The notes under the pieces were generated by a model, which made no database searches, was not told the DNA's origin, and saw nothing but the letters and a program-made list of their open reading frames with translations. The translations under genes were made by a program, and so were the position numbers. 64,000 nucleotides of DNA from Heliocidaris erythrogramma (taxonomy: Eukaryota > Echinodermata > Echinoidea > Camarodonta > Echinometridae): positions 25,589,547 to 25,653,546 of the forward strand of contig CM046873.1 of NCBI GenBank assembly GCA_025617745.1, given 5' to 3'. The number at the start of each line of letters is the position of its first letter. Within the stretch, counting starts at the first letter, position 1. Shown piece after piece: positions 21,701 through 30,659 of the stretch.

Positions 21701-23141
21701 GCTGGTCAAAATTCTTATTCAGGCTCCTGATGTTTAAATGTAAAAGGAAAGTGTTTTCAGGTGTATCGTTTAAAATATTTGATTTGTATTCATTGACTGT
21801 AAAGTAATTAGATGAAGTAAAATGCTGTGCTTCATCGTTGTCATCAAAGCTTAGTGTTAATTCTTCTGAATTCTTGTTTAGATCATTAGATATGCGTGTG
21901 TCGTATTCTTGATTATTTATGTGTGTTAGACCTTGTCTATTAGTCTGTACCTGGAACAGAAATTCGTCATCATCAATAGAGCTAAAGGGGAATTCTGTTG
22001 CTAACGCCATAGCAATTTGGATACGGTTCTCAATAATGTATAAGTGTTTTGAGTGTCCAAAGTGAGAGGATTGTAATTGAGCAAGCCAGCTGGTGACCCA
22101 GAAATTTGAAAATATGTGATGAACAGAGTGTTGTGTGAGTGTGATATGATATGGATAGGTGATGAAAAAACCATGATTGGATGAGAGAAGGAAATAAAAG
22201 ATGACATAAAACTAGTTGTAAACATGAATGAAAATGAAATATCAGTGATCATTAGACCGGTAATAATGTAGTACAGACATTGTAATATAAACCCCCTGCT
22301 CGTTCTGCAATGAGCCATGTACAAAAGACATCATTTGAGATATCAAAATATTTCTGTATTCTTCAGTAGGGACCCGATAGTACACGAGAACAAGAAGGAT
22401 ATATAATTTTGTTTGTTATTGAAAAGAGAGAGAGAGAAAAAAAAACTTTCTATTGAAACAGTTCCAAAAGAAAAAAATTTCGTTTACTTATCGGATTGTC
22501 ACTATAGAAGATTACAATATAATTCAAACACTATTATACAAATTCAATGCTCAATATATGGAAAACTAAACAGCGAGCCTATGGCCGAAGTGAAAATGCA
22601 GCCATTGCAATTTCCTTAAAAATAGATGTCAAAATATTTTATAATTATTGCTTACCAAGATTAAATGAAGCTCCCTCTTATGTACGGTTCTATGAAATCT
22701 AATTACTGGATTAAACTAAATAAAGCGATCAATTCACATTTTTCATTATCGGCGAACAGATCAATATCGTCATGAATATAACTTCCATGATATATAAGTG
22801 GCACAATCTTCATTTATTATTTACTGGTTTTAGGTATGGATATTACGAATAAGTAGATGTTTGAAAAAAAAATATTATTTTCATTTCGGTTAGACAATAC
22901 ATCATACCAAGATTTTTCGTCGCAGTATTAGGGCAATATTATTATCCCGATCATTATCGTCATCACCACAATCATCATTACCATCATCACCACCATTATT
23001 ACCATCACCGCGATCATCGCCTGAGTTTATCTCAAAAAGTTCATAGACAAAATAGTTGACTACCTTCTGAAGGAAAGGAAATGATAATAAATAAATTTGG
23101 CTAATTCAAAACACGGCATATCATATATTGAAACTTACCAT
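10368..23141 (-). CDS. Secreted Cys-domain/EGF/Ser-Thr protein, copy 1
   Basis: I do not recognise this gene. Model on the minus strand: ATG at 23139-23141 ending exon 1; 64-bp signal-peptide exon 15557-15620; Cys-rich exon 14934-15137; EGF exon 14083-14184; then 60-bp Ser/Thr-rich exons at 13669-13728, 13432-13491, 11597-11656 and 10368-10427. All internal junctions after exon 2 are phase 1, so exons can be duplicated or skipped without changing frame. The N-terminus reads MLLSRNTMVFIAATMAYHAW, a hydrophobic leader, so the product should be secreted or surface-exposed. The threonine-rich units look mucin-like. No stop, membrane anchor or 3' end is identified. Intron 1 (about 7.5 kb) holds two LINEs. 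Copies 2 and 3 support exons 1-3; the downstream linkage is inference. Confidence 0.6.
10615..11244. mobile_element. 630-bp MITE, TGTGACCC ends
   Basis: TIRs of about 35 bp (TGTGACCCTCCACCACAAAA and CGACCAATAAGTCG) with TA at both flanks. The sister segment at about 11820-11850 lacks it and gives the empty site. A family relative lies at 33794-34455. No coding capacity seen. Confidence 0.85.
11597..11656 (-). CDS. 60-bp type I Ser/Thr exon, duplicate
   Basis: Acceptor TTCAG, donor GTAAGAG. Phase 1-1; encodes YSTTSVVTTAPTTEDVNIS. It lies in a tandem duplication: flanks at about 11555-11945 match 10330-10620 plus 11247-11360. Confidence 0.6.
12160..13140. other. Intronic AT-rich stretch
   Basis: No exon recognised. 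A (TA)n/(CA)n microsatellite lies at 12684-12734. The block around 12330-12400 is weakly similar to 43975-44060 of gene copy 2, so it belongs to the shared ancestral gene body. Confidence 0.4.
12684..12734. repeat. (CA)n(TA)n microsatellite
   Basis: Uninterrupted dinucleotide run. Confidence 0.95.
13203..13259 (-). pseudogene. Broken type II Ser/Thr exon
   Basis: Aligned with the exons at 13432 and 13669 but 57 bp long and carrying an in-frame TAG (reads NGCSETVMYTPSQ, then stop). The donor GTGAAA and acceptor remain. Probably skipped or dead. Confidence 0.55.
13432..13491 (-). CDS. 60-bp type II Ser/Thr exon
   Basis: Acceptor TTCAAAG, donor GTAAAA. Phase 1-1; encodes NGSTEAAMYTATTQWNTTQ. 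Part of a tandem series with a period of about 230-240 bp. Confidence 0.55.
13669..13728 (-). CDS. 60-bp type II Ser/Thr exon
   Basis: Same junctions and length as 13432-13491; encodes NGSTEAAMYTPTTQWNTTQ. Contains an N-x-S/T site near each end of the unit. Confidence 0.55.
14083..14184 (-). CDS. EGF-like domain exon
   Basis: A 102-bp, phase 1-1 exon with an AG acceptor and a perfect GTAAGT donor. It encodes one EGF-like module: CLEQPCQNGWC, then TCHC and GIHC. The six cysteines have the spacing C-x4-C-x4-C-x8-C-x-C-x8-C and a typical aromatic/Gly (PPEFTG) before Cys6. EGF modules are extracellular folds stabilised by three disulfides. No equivalent was found in copy 2. Confidence 0.85.
14193..14345. 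repeat. ATA/AAT-rich trinucleotide repeat
   Basis: Imperfect AAT/GAT trinucleotides just upstream (minus strand) of the EGF exon; more at about 14417-14490. The long ORF across it is low complexity. Confidence 0.85.
14934..15137 (-). CDS. Cys-rich domain exon, copy 1
   Basis: 204 bp, phase 1-1, acceptor CTACCAG, donor GTTGGT. It begins CTSCSNGYNLTYNLPMFEKC, then DAKMVNGSEVQLIPKLIPRR, and ends RICRIPG. It has five cysteines and the core MFEKC..K.VN....VQLIPKLIPRR. The same domain is at 44643-44846 and 61287-61481. No known fold is recognised; a small disulfide-bonded extracellular module is inferred. Confidence 0.75.
15557..15620 (-). CDS. Signal-peptide exon, copy 1
   Basis: 64 bp, phase 0 in and phase 1 out, donor GTAAGT, acceptor ATATAG. 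After the ATG of exon 1 it reads LLSRNTMVFIAATMAYHAWTS. Less hydrophobic than copy 2, with charged and aromatic changes near the end. Confidence 0.7.
15640..16400. other. Intron 1 of copy 1, no gene
   Basis: No coding signal. About 15985-16080 (GTCAGTGATTGTTACC and GCCAATCAGATTGCAAGG) resembles 57835-57900 upstream of gene copy 3, a shared small repeat. Confidence 0.4.
16640..17960 (+). mobile_element. Decayed LINE reverse transcriptase
   Basis: Fragments in shifting frames cover a non-LTR reverse transcriptase. ASEAEGPDGITKEELDSL lies at about 16690-16755, SPSLFNLCTEL at about 17140, and LRFANDTVFCAKLEED (the ADD motif changed to AND) at about 17220. CEADIKRRVEIARNTF is at about 17470, and RPRGKPRTNWEENIKTW at the C-terminus. 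The family copies RNA into target DNA. Many stops and frameshifts make it a fossil. The C-terminal 'RGKPRxxW' region suggests an RTE/CR1-like origin, but I cannot fix the clade. Confidence 0.75.
18900..20528 (-). CDS. LINE reverse transcriptase ORF
   Basis: 542 codons open without interruption. RT motifs in order: YRPISLL, a FSKAFDTINH catalytic block, GVPQGSILGPLLF, and the FADD catalytic motif. The thumb/C-terminus ends near HNYPTRQS and KYWNSLSNDI. The N-terminal methionine is only the first after the frameshift; the true frame continues from the endonuclease ORF (20485-21546). Confidence 0.9.
   Translation of the reverse strand: MDKNLLEKIPGTESKFDKFLGNPNPCSLFLTPTSPEEVIGIVNKLEGKKSSGHDGIDNYLLKAIILSITNPLVYIFNLSLPTGIVPNNIKIAKVIPIFKKGDSNETNNYRPISLLPSLSKVLEKIVFVRVTEFLNKHDIFCESQFGFRENRNTTQAILKCVDTLSHAIDHHQHTIAIFLDFSKAFDTINHNILLDKLSHYGVRGIALEWFRNYLSNRKLYVDIYNNRSTLRPISCGVPQGSILGPLLFIIYINFYKSSDVLSFILFADDSNLFYSHTNPITLLSTINLELKHVVEWVKANKLSLNVLKTNFMLFSNTLQNLPGNVILDNISLKRVTSTKFLGLTIDDKLKWNIHIQNISKTISRNIGIMNKLKYFFPKTTLFTLYSSLILPYLNYGIMAWGNANKYLTDKISILQKKIIRILHNAPSRSHTDHLFYESKILKFSDLFLFQTGQFMFKLNKHELPHTFIDMFTRNNAIHNYPTRQSHRFHLPRTRTLLAHKTISFYGPKYWNSLSNDIINSSSLNCFKIKLKTHFLKSYTENS
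20485..21546 (-). CDS. LINE endonuclease and linker ORF
   Basis: Contains the APE-type endonuclease middle and end (VIIGVIYRPP, CFIMGDFNVNL, SDISDHYPIF) and the endonuclease-to-RT linker. Its downstream end reads into stop after NPRNRK because of a one-base shift near a GGAAAAAA run. Upstream it is separated from 21561-22010 by another one-base shift. Confidence 0.85.
   Translation of the reverse strand: MYVPSRLEYFCLNNLTYMTETLESLFVEVKMKNSRNVIIGVIYRPPQCRHEDFLRDMQNILQSPLIQNKHCFIMGDFNVNLLQSNAQGFSHDFLELILSASFLPTISKPTRVSGQSATLIDNIFTNMPSPQESGIIVSDISDHYPIFCKTNLLDTQAERCTPKIKSRRLNAENLERLNENLSSVDWQRIYNAEDVNETYDNFIGILNDQFDIYIPLRERGNTYKRNPRSPWVTKSILRSINRKNNLFYKYKTNPNDKTRGKYTRYKNILTNVLRRAKKQHYTEQFELNKNNMRNTWKIINRTLNRNNKTQTITKIRSETNEYIEDPKAMSETFNTYFSQIGQKLAGKNPRNRK
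21561..22010 (-). CDS. LINE ORF N-terminal part
   Basis: 149 codons: an acidic, low-similarity N-terminal region, then the start of the endonuclease (FLLHLNIRSLNKNFDQL, GLTETWLQDSN). Ends at a stop created by the frameshift near 21565. Confidence 0.75.
   Translation of the reverse strand: MALATEFPFSSIDDDEFLFQVQTNRQGLTHINNQEYDTRISNDLNKNSEELTLSFDDNDEAQHFTSSNYFTVNEYKSNILNDTPENTFLLHLNIRSLNKNFDQLGLLIEHFNPYNSPVIGLTETWLQDSNNSLLNIDGTFYSTTIEKGK
22340..23130. other. Intron 1 of copy 1, 5' part
   Basis: No gene. An ATC/ACC trinucleotide tract (about 22948-23020) has a counterpart at about 46862-46965 in intron 1 of copy 2, showing that the duplication includes intron sequence. Confidence 0.5.
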
Positions 23142-23190
23142 CTTCTTCAATGAATTCCACGAAACGGGTTCCAAATAGATCGGTGCCTTA
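23139..23190 (-). CDS. Exon 1 (5'UTR plus ATG), copy 1
   Basis: The transcript-sense 3' end reads GAATTCATTGAAGAAGATG followed by donor GTAAGTTTCA. The start codon is the last three bases of the exon. Copies 2 and 3 end the same way (GAAGAAAATG and GGAGAAAATG, then GTAAGTTTCA). The 5' limit of the exon is unknown. Confidence 0.65.
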
Positions 23191-23199
23191 CAAACTGAT

Positions 23200-24438
23200 G
23201 AAATGGAGACGACGGGGTATTTTTCAATGTGAAACGCTTGGATAAATTTAAGAATGATTAAAAAGTCGTGCACGTTTATTCATGCATCGGTTGCAGGCGT
23301 TCGATATCACTTCAAATTTCTGTTAGAAGTCTTCGTTAAATGAATGGTAACTGGGGAAGGAAAATAACGTTAGGACATTAAGGACGATTCAGTGAATACG
23401 TTGAATCATACCTATTTAAAGCCAGAAATATACCATGATGACACGAGTTTTTCTTTGTTTATTAGCACATGCTGCGTTGAAGTGGCAATTGTAAATTGAT
23501 GTTTGCTATTAAGTGTATACAAAGCGAGAGAAACACTAAGATGGCAAGTGTAAACCGTTGATGATAACAATTTGTTTCTTGACATGTTGTTTGGTCTAAT
23601 CCTGCTAGCGCGGCCTTTCGGTGAGCTCTGATAAGGTTGTGTATAACTTTTTCTCAAAAGGTAAGTCTATGGTCGTCATAAATCAGTCAAATAGATGACC
23701 AATAAACACGAAGCATGAAAGATTATGCATGCGTAGCCACACCCATAATTTATCATTAACTCTGCCGATGCGGTGATGTTGCAATGGTCAAGATGTATGA
23801 AGTGAATTTTCCTCACCATCCACCCCACACATGTTCGCGCGCGCTCTCCGTGTTTTGAAATCGTAGATATCTACACGACAAGCGCAGACCCGATCTAAAA
23901 AAATGCTATCCAAAACGGTTGCCATTGTTGCTGGTTTTGTCATTGTGTAAGATGTCGATCATTGATAGTCTTAGCACGTTTTGCATATTAGTTTTAGTGA
24001 TCGTACAAGAGCTTATGAATGAAAAATAAAGCTTCCTCAAAAAGACATCACTATATATTCATTACGTTATGCTTTTCTGGAAGGCAACATATGGATATGT
24101 TGAAGCTTGCTGTGAGTAAGCCCAAATACTAGACGATGTGCAATAATATGAAAGTTAACATAGGCCATTTAGACAAGGACGAATTAAAAGCTAAGCCAAA
24201 GTTAATTACATTGTACGAGACATTAATTTTACTTATCACTTAATCATAAACCAATATCATCAGGTAAGTGATTGTTCAGCTCGAGTGAGATAGCCAGTAA
24301 AACTTTAACTGGTGCACGAACAGTATTTACATTTAAATTGTAATCACTGTATTCATAATTATTACCGAACAATAAATACTTCAAAGTGATTCATATTCCC
24401 AAATGCTAATATCGATTATTTTTTTTCTCTTGTTTGCC

Positions 24439-24470
<32 letters not shown>

Positions 24471-25080
24471 TTAATTTCGATTGCTCTCCCTTTCTTATCT
24501 CACCATCCTCTCGCTATGTGTTTGCGGGGGTGTGTGTGCGTATATCTCTATCTTTCTGACGTTGCTTTCTCAGTTTGCAAAACACGGCCTTCACTGTATT
24601 GAAATGAGAGGGGTTGCCAGGATGAGTTGACACACACCCCATAAGAATCGGGGTTACCCCCCCCCCCCCCCCCCCCCCCCCAATGGCTCATGGACTTTTG
24701 GGGTTTTTTCAGAAGGAAGAGACATGGCTGGACATTACAAAAATATAAAAACTTAGAATATTTTCTATCGAGAAAGGTGTGCCAAACCCCATGATATCCC
24801 CTGAAACAAACACCAAAGTACCCCTTGACCAGATTTTCCTGCCCCAAAATGTCCAGGTATGACATAAAGAGAAGCAAAAACAACAACAAAACCAACTTTT
24901 TTAAATTCAAACCTTAGTAACTGAAAGGTGTTTAATTCATATCAGTTCAAATTTACATGGTGCGATGTTCAGTATTATATTGTTATTGTCGTGAATTTGT
25001 GTCTCAAGTGATCATTCGTTGCAAAAAAAATGAAATTCATTCATTTCTTTTTGTATTTATTTCTCAGCGGTTGGCTGATC
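23200..25080. other. Upstream region of copy 1, no gene seen
   Basis: Presumed promoter side of gene copy 1; no TATA box could be placed with confidence. A segment near 23690-23760 with GCATGCGTAGCC resembles 47740-47800 of copy 2. Low complexity: C run 24437-24448, CT run 24449-24471, C run 24658-24681. Confidence 0.35.
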
Positions 25081-25081
25081 G

Positions 25082-25550
25082 CATTGAACAACACATGCCC
25101 TCGCTATTCGGAACCGTACAACCAATCAGAGCACGCAGCCCGTCCGTGCCTGCAAATCTGAAATGCACGCTAACAGACCAAAGATAGCCAAATGCGATTC
25201 AGCGATTGGTCTCCACTTGCCGAACAATCCAGCTTGCGCACAAAGCTATGCCGACGATCAATTCTCAATTATGTCCCGGGCCAGAAGCTCAGCGCATTTA
25301 TGCTTTCTGGAAGCCGCTTACATTCAATCGCATGAACCTCTTCTGTGCAGACAAAAGGAGTTCGTCCAAGCTTTGCGATTGTTCTGAAATTACGGCGTCT
25401 AGGTTGCGTCCGGGTTCACCGAGTATAATATAGTTGATTTCAAGTAATTTGTTATATACCTGCGTGATAACTTGAGAGTGCAGGTCGAAAAGCTTCGTTA
25501 TCATGTCTCTTTTTCGTGCCATATTGAAATTTTGCAGTACCAATAAATTA
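25082..25550 (+). repeat. Interspersed repeat, uninterrupted copy
   Basis: Same family as 9104-10090 without the insertion, so it serves as the empty site. Class not determined. Confidence 0.8.
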
Positions 25551-26082
25551 TTTGTATATATATATATTCATATAGGCGGCCTTTTTCGGTGCCTGCACTT
25601 TGAGATGATCTCCGACCTTTTGTTTAGTGCCTCTCTGTTACTGATAATAGTGTACTTCTCCTCCAGGAAGAGATTGCAGAGCCCACTTTTTCTTAAGTTT
25701 AGATTAGATTTCTTTTCTATCCTCCAGAATAGTGTGAAATCGGTGTTAGATTCCTTTAAGGTCCATACATATTTGGAAAGTTGAGTTTCGTTTCTACACT
25801 GTTGGTCATAATGTTAGCATAATTCGTATTTTCATAGTCATCCGTTGATTTAATCATATTTAAAAGCCTAAATAGATAATATTGACCAGGTTCATTGATT
25901 ACATGATTTGTATTGTCGAGGTAAAAGTCGGTCAAGTGAAACATTCCATAACGTGGTTTATCTTATTGTTTGGTGCTATGAAAGGCAGAGCCTACTTTCT
26001 GCTGTTGTTTTGCTGTCCATTTCGTGCAGAAAGCCTACGTGTGTTAACAGCCCGTTTTCAGAGTTAGCTTGATCAATTCCTA

Positions 26083-26671
26083 CCAAATTTGGTACATTGA
26101 TTCCTTACACTATGGTTCGCCCAATGGCACTTGCAATTTGTCAGAGGGTCCTTGCACTCCGACGGAATGGACGGACACAGGCCCAGATTGCAGATATTCT
26201 TGGACTATCGCAGAGTTGTGTGTGCCGCATCCTCAGAAGACATCGAGAGGCGGGTACTTTGAGTGCAGAGAGATCTACAGGTCGACCACGAAGAACATCC
26301 GCACGGGATGACCGTCAACTGCTGAACATGTGCCGTAGGAACCGGAGAATGCAAGCGAGTCGTCTTTGCCACTTGTGGAGGAGGCACTTCGGAGTGAACG
26401 TTTCACGGGAAACCGTAAACAGGAGACTTGTCCAACATGGCTACAGAGCTCGGCGAATGACCAAGGTTCCACGTCTCACTGTTCGCCACTGGGTTGCTCG
26501 ACTCCAGTGGGCTAGGAGGCACAGGGGGTGGCAGCTTGGTCACTGGCGCCATGTAATCTTCACTGATGAAAGCCGGTATATCCTTGACCGCACCGAAGGG
26601 AGGCAGAGGGTTCGACGACTGTGGGGCGAGAACCTCCGTAATGACTGTGTCCAGGAAACCAATCAACTCTA
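26083..26671 (+). pseudogene. Tc1-like transposase, 3'-truncated
   Basis: About 190 residues. The N-terminal paired-type helix-turn-helix region reads LRRNGRTQAQIADILGLSQS, followed by a GRPRRT AT-hook-like motif. The second HTH is FGVNVSRETVNRRL, and the first catalytic Asp lies in HVIFTDESRY. The frame is open but stops at 26672, where it passes directly into LINE 3' sequence. The rest of the DDE domain is therefore missing. The left end of the element was not identified. Confidence 0.9.
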
Positions 26672-27254
26672 ATATTCGCAATTATTTTACCAGATCACGT
26701 AATACATTTCACAGGTGGGCCTTCTCAAATGATAGATCTAAATATTCCATACGACATACAGGCCCCACTTTATGGAGTAGTTTGGAATTTAGCAGAATTA
26801 ATACACAGTTTAATAATACTTTTAAAAGACAATACAAAAAGAAATTACTTAGCAATTATTAATTTATGTTAGGATGACTATATGTATGTTGTGTGTTTAT
26901 ATATTTTGTCCTGTTTTACTTTCTCGGTTTATTGTATTTAGTTTTTGTTTAAATTATTATTACTTGGTACTGTACTTAATTACCGCATCCATGGTAGCAA
27001 TATTATTTTAATCATCAATCCACGTTGGGCATGTGCGTTCATACAAGCCTTTTCTTGGCTTTTTAGTGCATGCCCCTTTTCCATTCATTTATGTTCAACC
27101 ATGTAACAACTCTACTTTTTCTATTACTTTTGATTGCTTTGTTCATGTTTTATTGACATGTTTTAATTCTCCTTTTTATTTGTCTGTATATGACTTTGTT
27201 CATTTTTATGAATTGGAAATAAATACTGAATTGAAAAAAAAAATGAATTGAATT
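26672..27254 (+). mobile_element. 5'-truncated CR1-like LINE tail
   Basis: The reading frame NIRNYFTRSRNTFHRWAF, then RHTGPTLWSSL, FKRQYKKKLL matches the C-terminal end of the LINE reverse transcriptase at 18900. It is followed by a 3'UTR and an A-rich tail with short TTGAA-type repeats at about 27225-27254. It probably inserted into the Tc1 element. Confidence 0.75.
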
Positions 27255-27395
27255 TTCTATAAGGAGAATAGTTTGATTTGATTTAATTTTATTTGTTTCC
27301 AAAATCAGTTTACATATATATATATGAGAAAGCAAAATATAAGCATATACATATGACATAATACAAAGGATAATACATATATCATAACAACTCAG

Positions 27396-28310
27396 GCAGG
27401 GTAAAAAATACACGGGGGCGACGGGCGATTTCGCCCTCGGTGGAGCGCTAATCGCCCCTAAAATCCTTAAAACACAGTTCTTTGGGGCGACCATTTTATT
27501 TAGGGTCGCCCCCTTGCCTCGGCTCCGAAAATGTATATAAATTTATGAATTGTGAAATTCGTGATCTAAGAGCAGGATTCCGAGCAGGACACTTACGGTA
27601 AGCTTTCCTTTTCAGAAGTCTAACGGAAATCATGAACGAGATCGAACCGAGTTAACAGTCTTAGCGTAAATAAATGCGCAATGCATAGTGGGAAATGGAA
27701 TAAAGGTAGCAACTTTCACTCGGATGTTAGGTATCAGCGTTGTAGTAATCCAATAATGATAATCGCTTGATTCAGTTTAAACTCGTCTTTACGCAATACG
27801 GTTTGTAAACAAATAAATATGAATGGTTTCCAGTTTTCCACGCATCACAGCGCGGCGGTACGATCGAACTTTCACTATATACATAAAAAAAACTGTATTC
27901 ACGGTAGTATTCCATTCATTTGGTAATATTAACATTTCACCCAGATCTTCTCATTACAGCTGATAGTGTGATATTGTGAGTTTATCCTTTGTAACTCCAG
28001 TGTAATTGTACTTAAATTATGTGCTACCTCTGCAACCTCACAATCACAAGATCAGATTATCTTAAGATGAAAGGGGGGGGGGGGGGGCTACTTGATAGTG
28101 AAAAAGGGATGATAATAAAATAAAACAACAACACACACATTAGCGCATATGAAATTTGGATACTCGTTACGCAGAACTCGCAGGGAGAAAAATCATATCA
28201 GCAATTCAAGATAGCCCCCTTGGGCCTAGAAATAGCCCCTGTAAAGTTGTCCACAGGGGCTACTTTTTAGAAAGAATAGCCCTTATGAAAAAAAAGTATT
28301 TTTTACCCTG
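27396..28310. mobile_element. 0.9-kb TIR element, CAGGGTAAAAAATAC ends
   Basis: Ends CAGGGTAAAAAATAC and its complement, with CTCAG directly outside both. Subterminal GC-rich sequence (GGGGCGACGG, TCGCCC) is partly palindromic. A poly-G run lies at 28074-28087. CAGGG ends suggest hAT, but a 5-bp duplication does not fit the usual 8 bp. No coding capacity seen. Confidence 0.65.
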
Positions 28311-28319
28311 CTCAGTATA

Positions 28320-29330
28320 ATAAATATCTTCCAGTAAATGTAATAAACGCATACAGTATATACACTTGTGGGGGAACCTATTAAAAGCGAGGCTTCAAAG
28401 TAGGACAGTTAATCTTTTAAAAATTATTATTATCGTTTAATTTGCTTCCGTTACCACACGTAGTGCGAAAGCGTGTGAGTTTGCTCACTGACTTGGATAT
28501 TATCCAAACAGACCCTCATATCCTGGTCTTAACACACTGAAATCTCTAATAATACAGGGACTACCCGGCTACACGGCCCCCGTCGGCAATGGGTTAACTT
28601 AAACTGGTTTGTCAACTCTCAAACGTTTGGTGTCTGCTAATAGGTGATTACAGTAACTCAAAGGATTCGATGAGGATTATTCTGTTTTATACCAGACCAT
28701 AAACCATTGTATTTTTTAGCAAAAGAATGGGAATTTCCAGTACCCTTCAGACCCGAGCCCTGTCCAGAAACCAACGTAGTTGATCTCGAAAGGATTTGGA
28801 TCGTTCAACTCCAGATTTTAAAAAATATATATAAACATATTGTCAGACATTAACAATTTACTTTTTGAATACAAAGAAAATATGTATACAATATGGGAAA
28901 TTAACATTTTATAATTAACAGGATTTGTGAACGCAGGAGACCGCCATCATGAGCGATTTGCTTGATGTCCATGGCCGCGGCCTCAAAGTAAACAAGCGAC
29001 ATAGAACTTTCAACAACAAAAAAAGAAATTGAGAAAAGAGGTCACGAGGAGGTGCAAAGCAAGTGCATTAGCGATGGGGTCAAGATGTATTCATGAGTTG
29101 TTGTATTGATCAATAATCAGTAAAATACTATAATTTTACATAGATGGTCAATGTGGTGGATTTGAGTATAATGATATTAAATTACGCTTCATAGTCGCTT
29201 TAAAAGAGTAAATTGTGGGGCACATTTTAATTGCTGTGGGTAGATTATTCCACAAGTCATGGCTATGGTGTCTTATTGATTTATGCGTTATTAATAATTT
29301 TGGGTTTGTCTGACGAATATTTTCTGAAAT
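28320..29330. other. Non-coding stretch, probably LINE 3'UTR in part
   Basis: No gene recognised. The part adjoining 29340 should be the 3' side of the minus-strand LINE fragment below. Confidence 0.35.
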
Positions 29331-29890
29331 ACGGGTAGGTTATGTGTGAATTGCACTGTTTAGATTAAATAAATTTTGAAATGAGGAAGGAAGATTGTTA
29401 TTTTCATATTTAAACATAAAAACTGCAACTTGAAAAATATTTAAATCAGTGACCTTCAATGTTTTAAGCTGAAAAAATAGTGGATCAGAATGAGAAAAGT
29501 AAGACGATCCTGTACAAATACGAAGTGCCCGCTTTTGTAGGGAAAGAATGGGATTGAGTTTGGTAATACCACAGTTAGCCCAAACAATACTATAATATCT
29601 TATATAAGGAAATATCAATGTGTTATACAATAAAAACAAAGTTGTTCGTGGCAAGATAAATTTTAACTTATAAATGATTCCCACGCCTCGGGAAATGCAT
29701 AATATAATATGATTAATGTGATCGTTCCATTTTCACCAAGTATAACGCCTAGGAACTTAGAACTCCTCTTTTGTTCGACGGAAATGTTATCAATCTTAAT
29801 ATTAAAGGCGGTCCGTCGTCGGTGCCCGTGTATTTCTATGCTGTCCCAGCGAAGGCAAGTTCGGAGATTTCCGGAATCGCTCGGACAATT
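29330..29890 (-). mobile_element. LINE RT C-terminal fragment
   Basis: Minus-strand frames read DNISVEQKRSSKFLGVIL, then after a shift near 29690 KLKFILPRTTLFLLYNTLIF, LSLQKRALRICTGSSY. This corresponds to the thumb and C-terminus of the LINE at 18900 (SLILPYLNYGIMAWGN, ISILQKKIIRILHNAPS). It is 5'-truncated and frameshifted. Confidence 0.8.
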
Positions 29891-29899
29891 TGTCAATAG

Positions 29900-30290
29900 C
29901 CTGCCAGCGCAGGGGCTTGAGCTAAGCTTGCCAGCAATACGCTATGTTTCAGTTTCGGGATACTCCATGCTATGGCCTATGCCTAGACTAGAGGCACGAA
30001 AATAATAGCGGTTTTCGAACGAAATGGAGGTCGAGAGGAGAGACAGTCAGACGAGATTACGTATCCACAGCGCGTACAATTTGTGGATTGAACACAAAGA
30101 AATAAATTTGGACGTGGGCTGCTTGTTTCCTCCAGGGAAAGTTTGAATAAAAAGTTCGTGTTGTATCAGCTTGAGCTGCACACCATTCGTACAGTGTACC
30201 TCCACGGGCTACGGTCGCCAGCGCCGGGTGCGCCCCGGAGGTGAACCCTGGCGATGGCCTTACACCCACTAATATTCCCTTGCACTTTCT
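29900..30290. other. GC-richer stretch with a 41-codon ORF
   Basis: A short ORF at about 30024-30149 (plus) starts MEVERRDSQTRLRIHSAYNL and ends PPGKV. I do not recognise it, and nothing around it supports expression. Confidence 0.2.
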
Positions 30291-30473
30291 CTTTTGTTCT
30301 CACTTACGTTCCGTTTCTCTATCTTATCTTTCACTCTCTCTTTCTCTCATGACCTTGATAATTTTTCTCCCTTGTTCTCTCCCCTGTTCTCTCTCTCTTT
30401 CTCTCTATTTCCCTCCTGTTTCTCTTCTCTCCTATCTCACTCCATATGCCTTCCTCCACATATATACCTTGTA

Positions 30474-30643
30474 CAGTGGAACCTCCTTATAAAGAACAAT
30501 GGTATAACATACTCATTACAAGACAGTATTTTTGCAAGTCCCACTTTTTTGTATTCTATTGTTTTTAGCCCTGGTATAACAAGGTTTCGATATAAAGAGG
30601 TTATTTCCTTGGTCCCAAGAAGTTCATTAATGATGCTCCACTG
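30474..30643. mobile_element. 170-bp MITE, CAGTGGA family, TA target
   Basis: Begins CAGTGGAACCTCCTTATAAA and ends with the complement of CAGTGGAGCATC, TA on both sides. Same family type as 2168-2344. Confidence 0.85.
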
Positions 30644-30659
30644 TACAAAAATAAAATGA

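Larger units (their letters stand above)
18335..22330 (-). mobile_element. Near-full CR1/L2-like LINE
   Basis: Minus-strand element. The APE endonuclease starts at about 21760 (LLHLNIRSLNKNFDQL, TETWL) and continues with IYRPP and GDFNVNL. The reverse transcriptase spans 18900-20528 with PIFKKGD, NYRPISLLPSLSKVLEK, FSKAFDTINH, GVPQGSILGPLLF and FADDSN. The 3' end at about 18335-18360 is a short TTGAAAC-type tandem tail, as in CR1-like elements. Two single-base frameshifts break the ORF, near 21565 and near 20510; the rest of the frame is clean, so the copy is young. The 5' limit is uncertain. It lies in intron 1 of gene copy 1, same strand. Confidence 0.9.
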
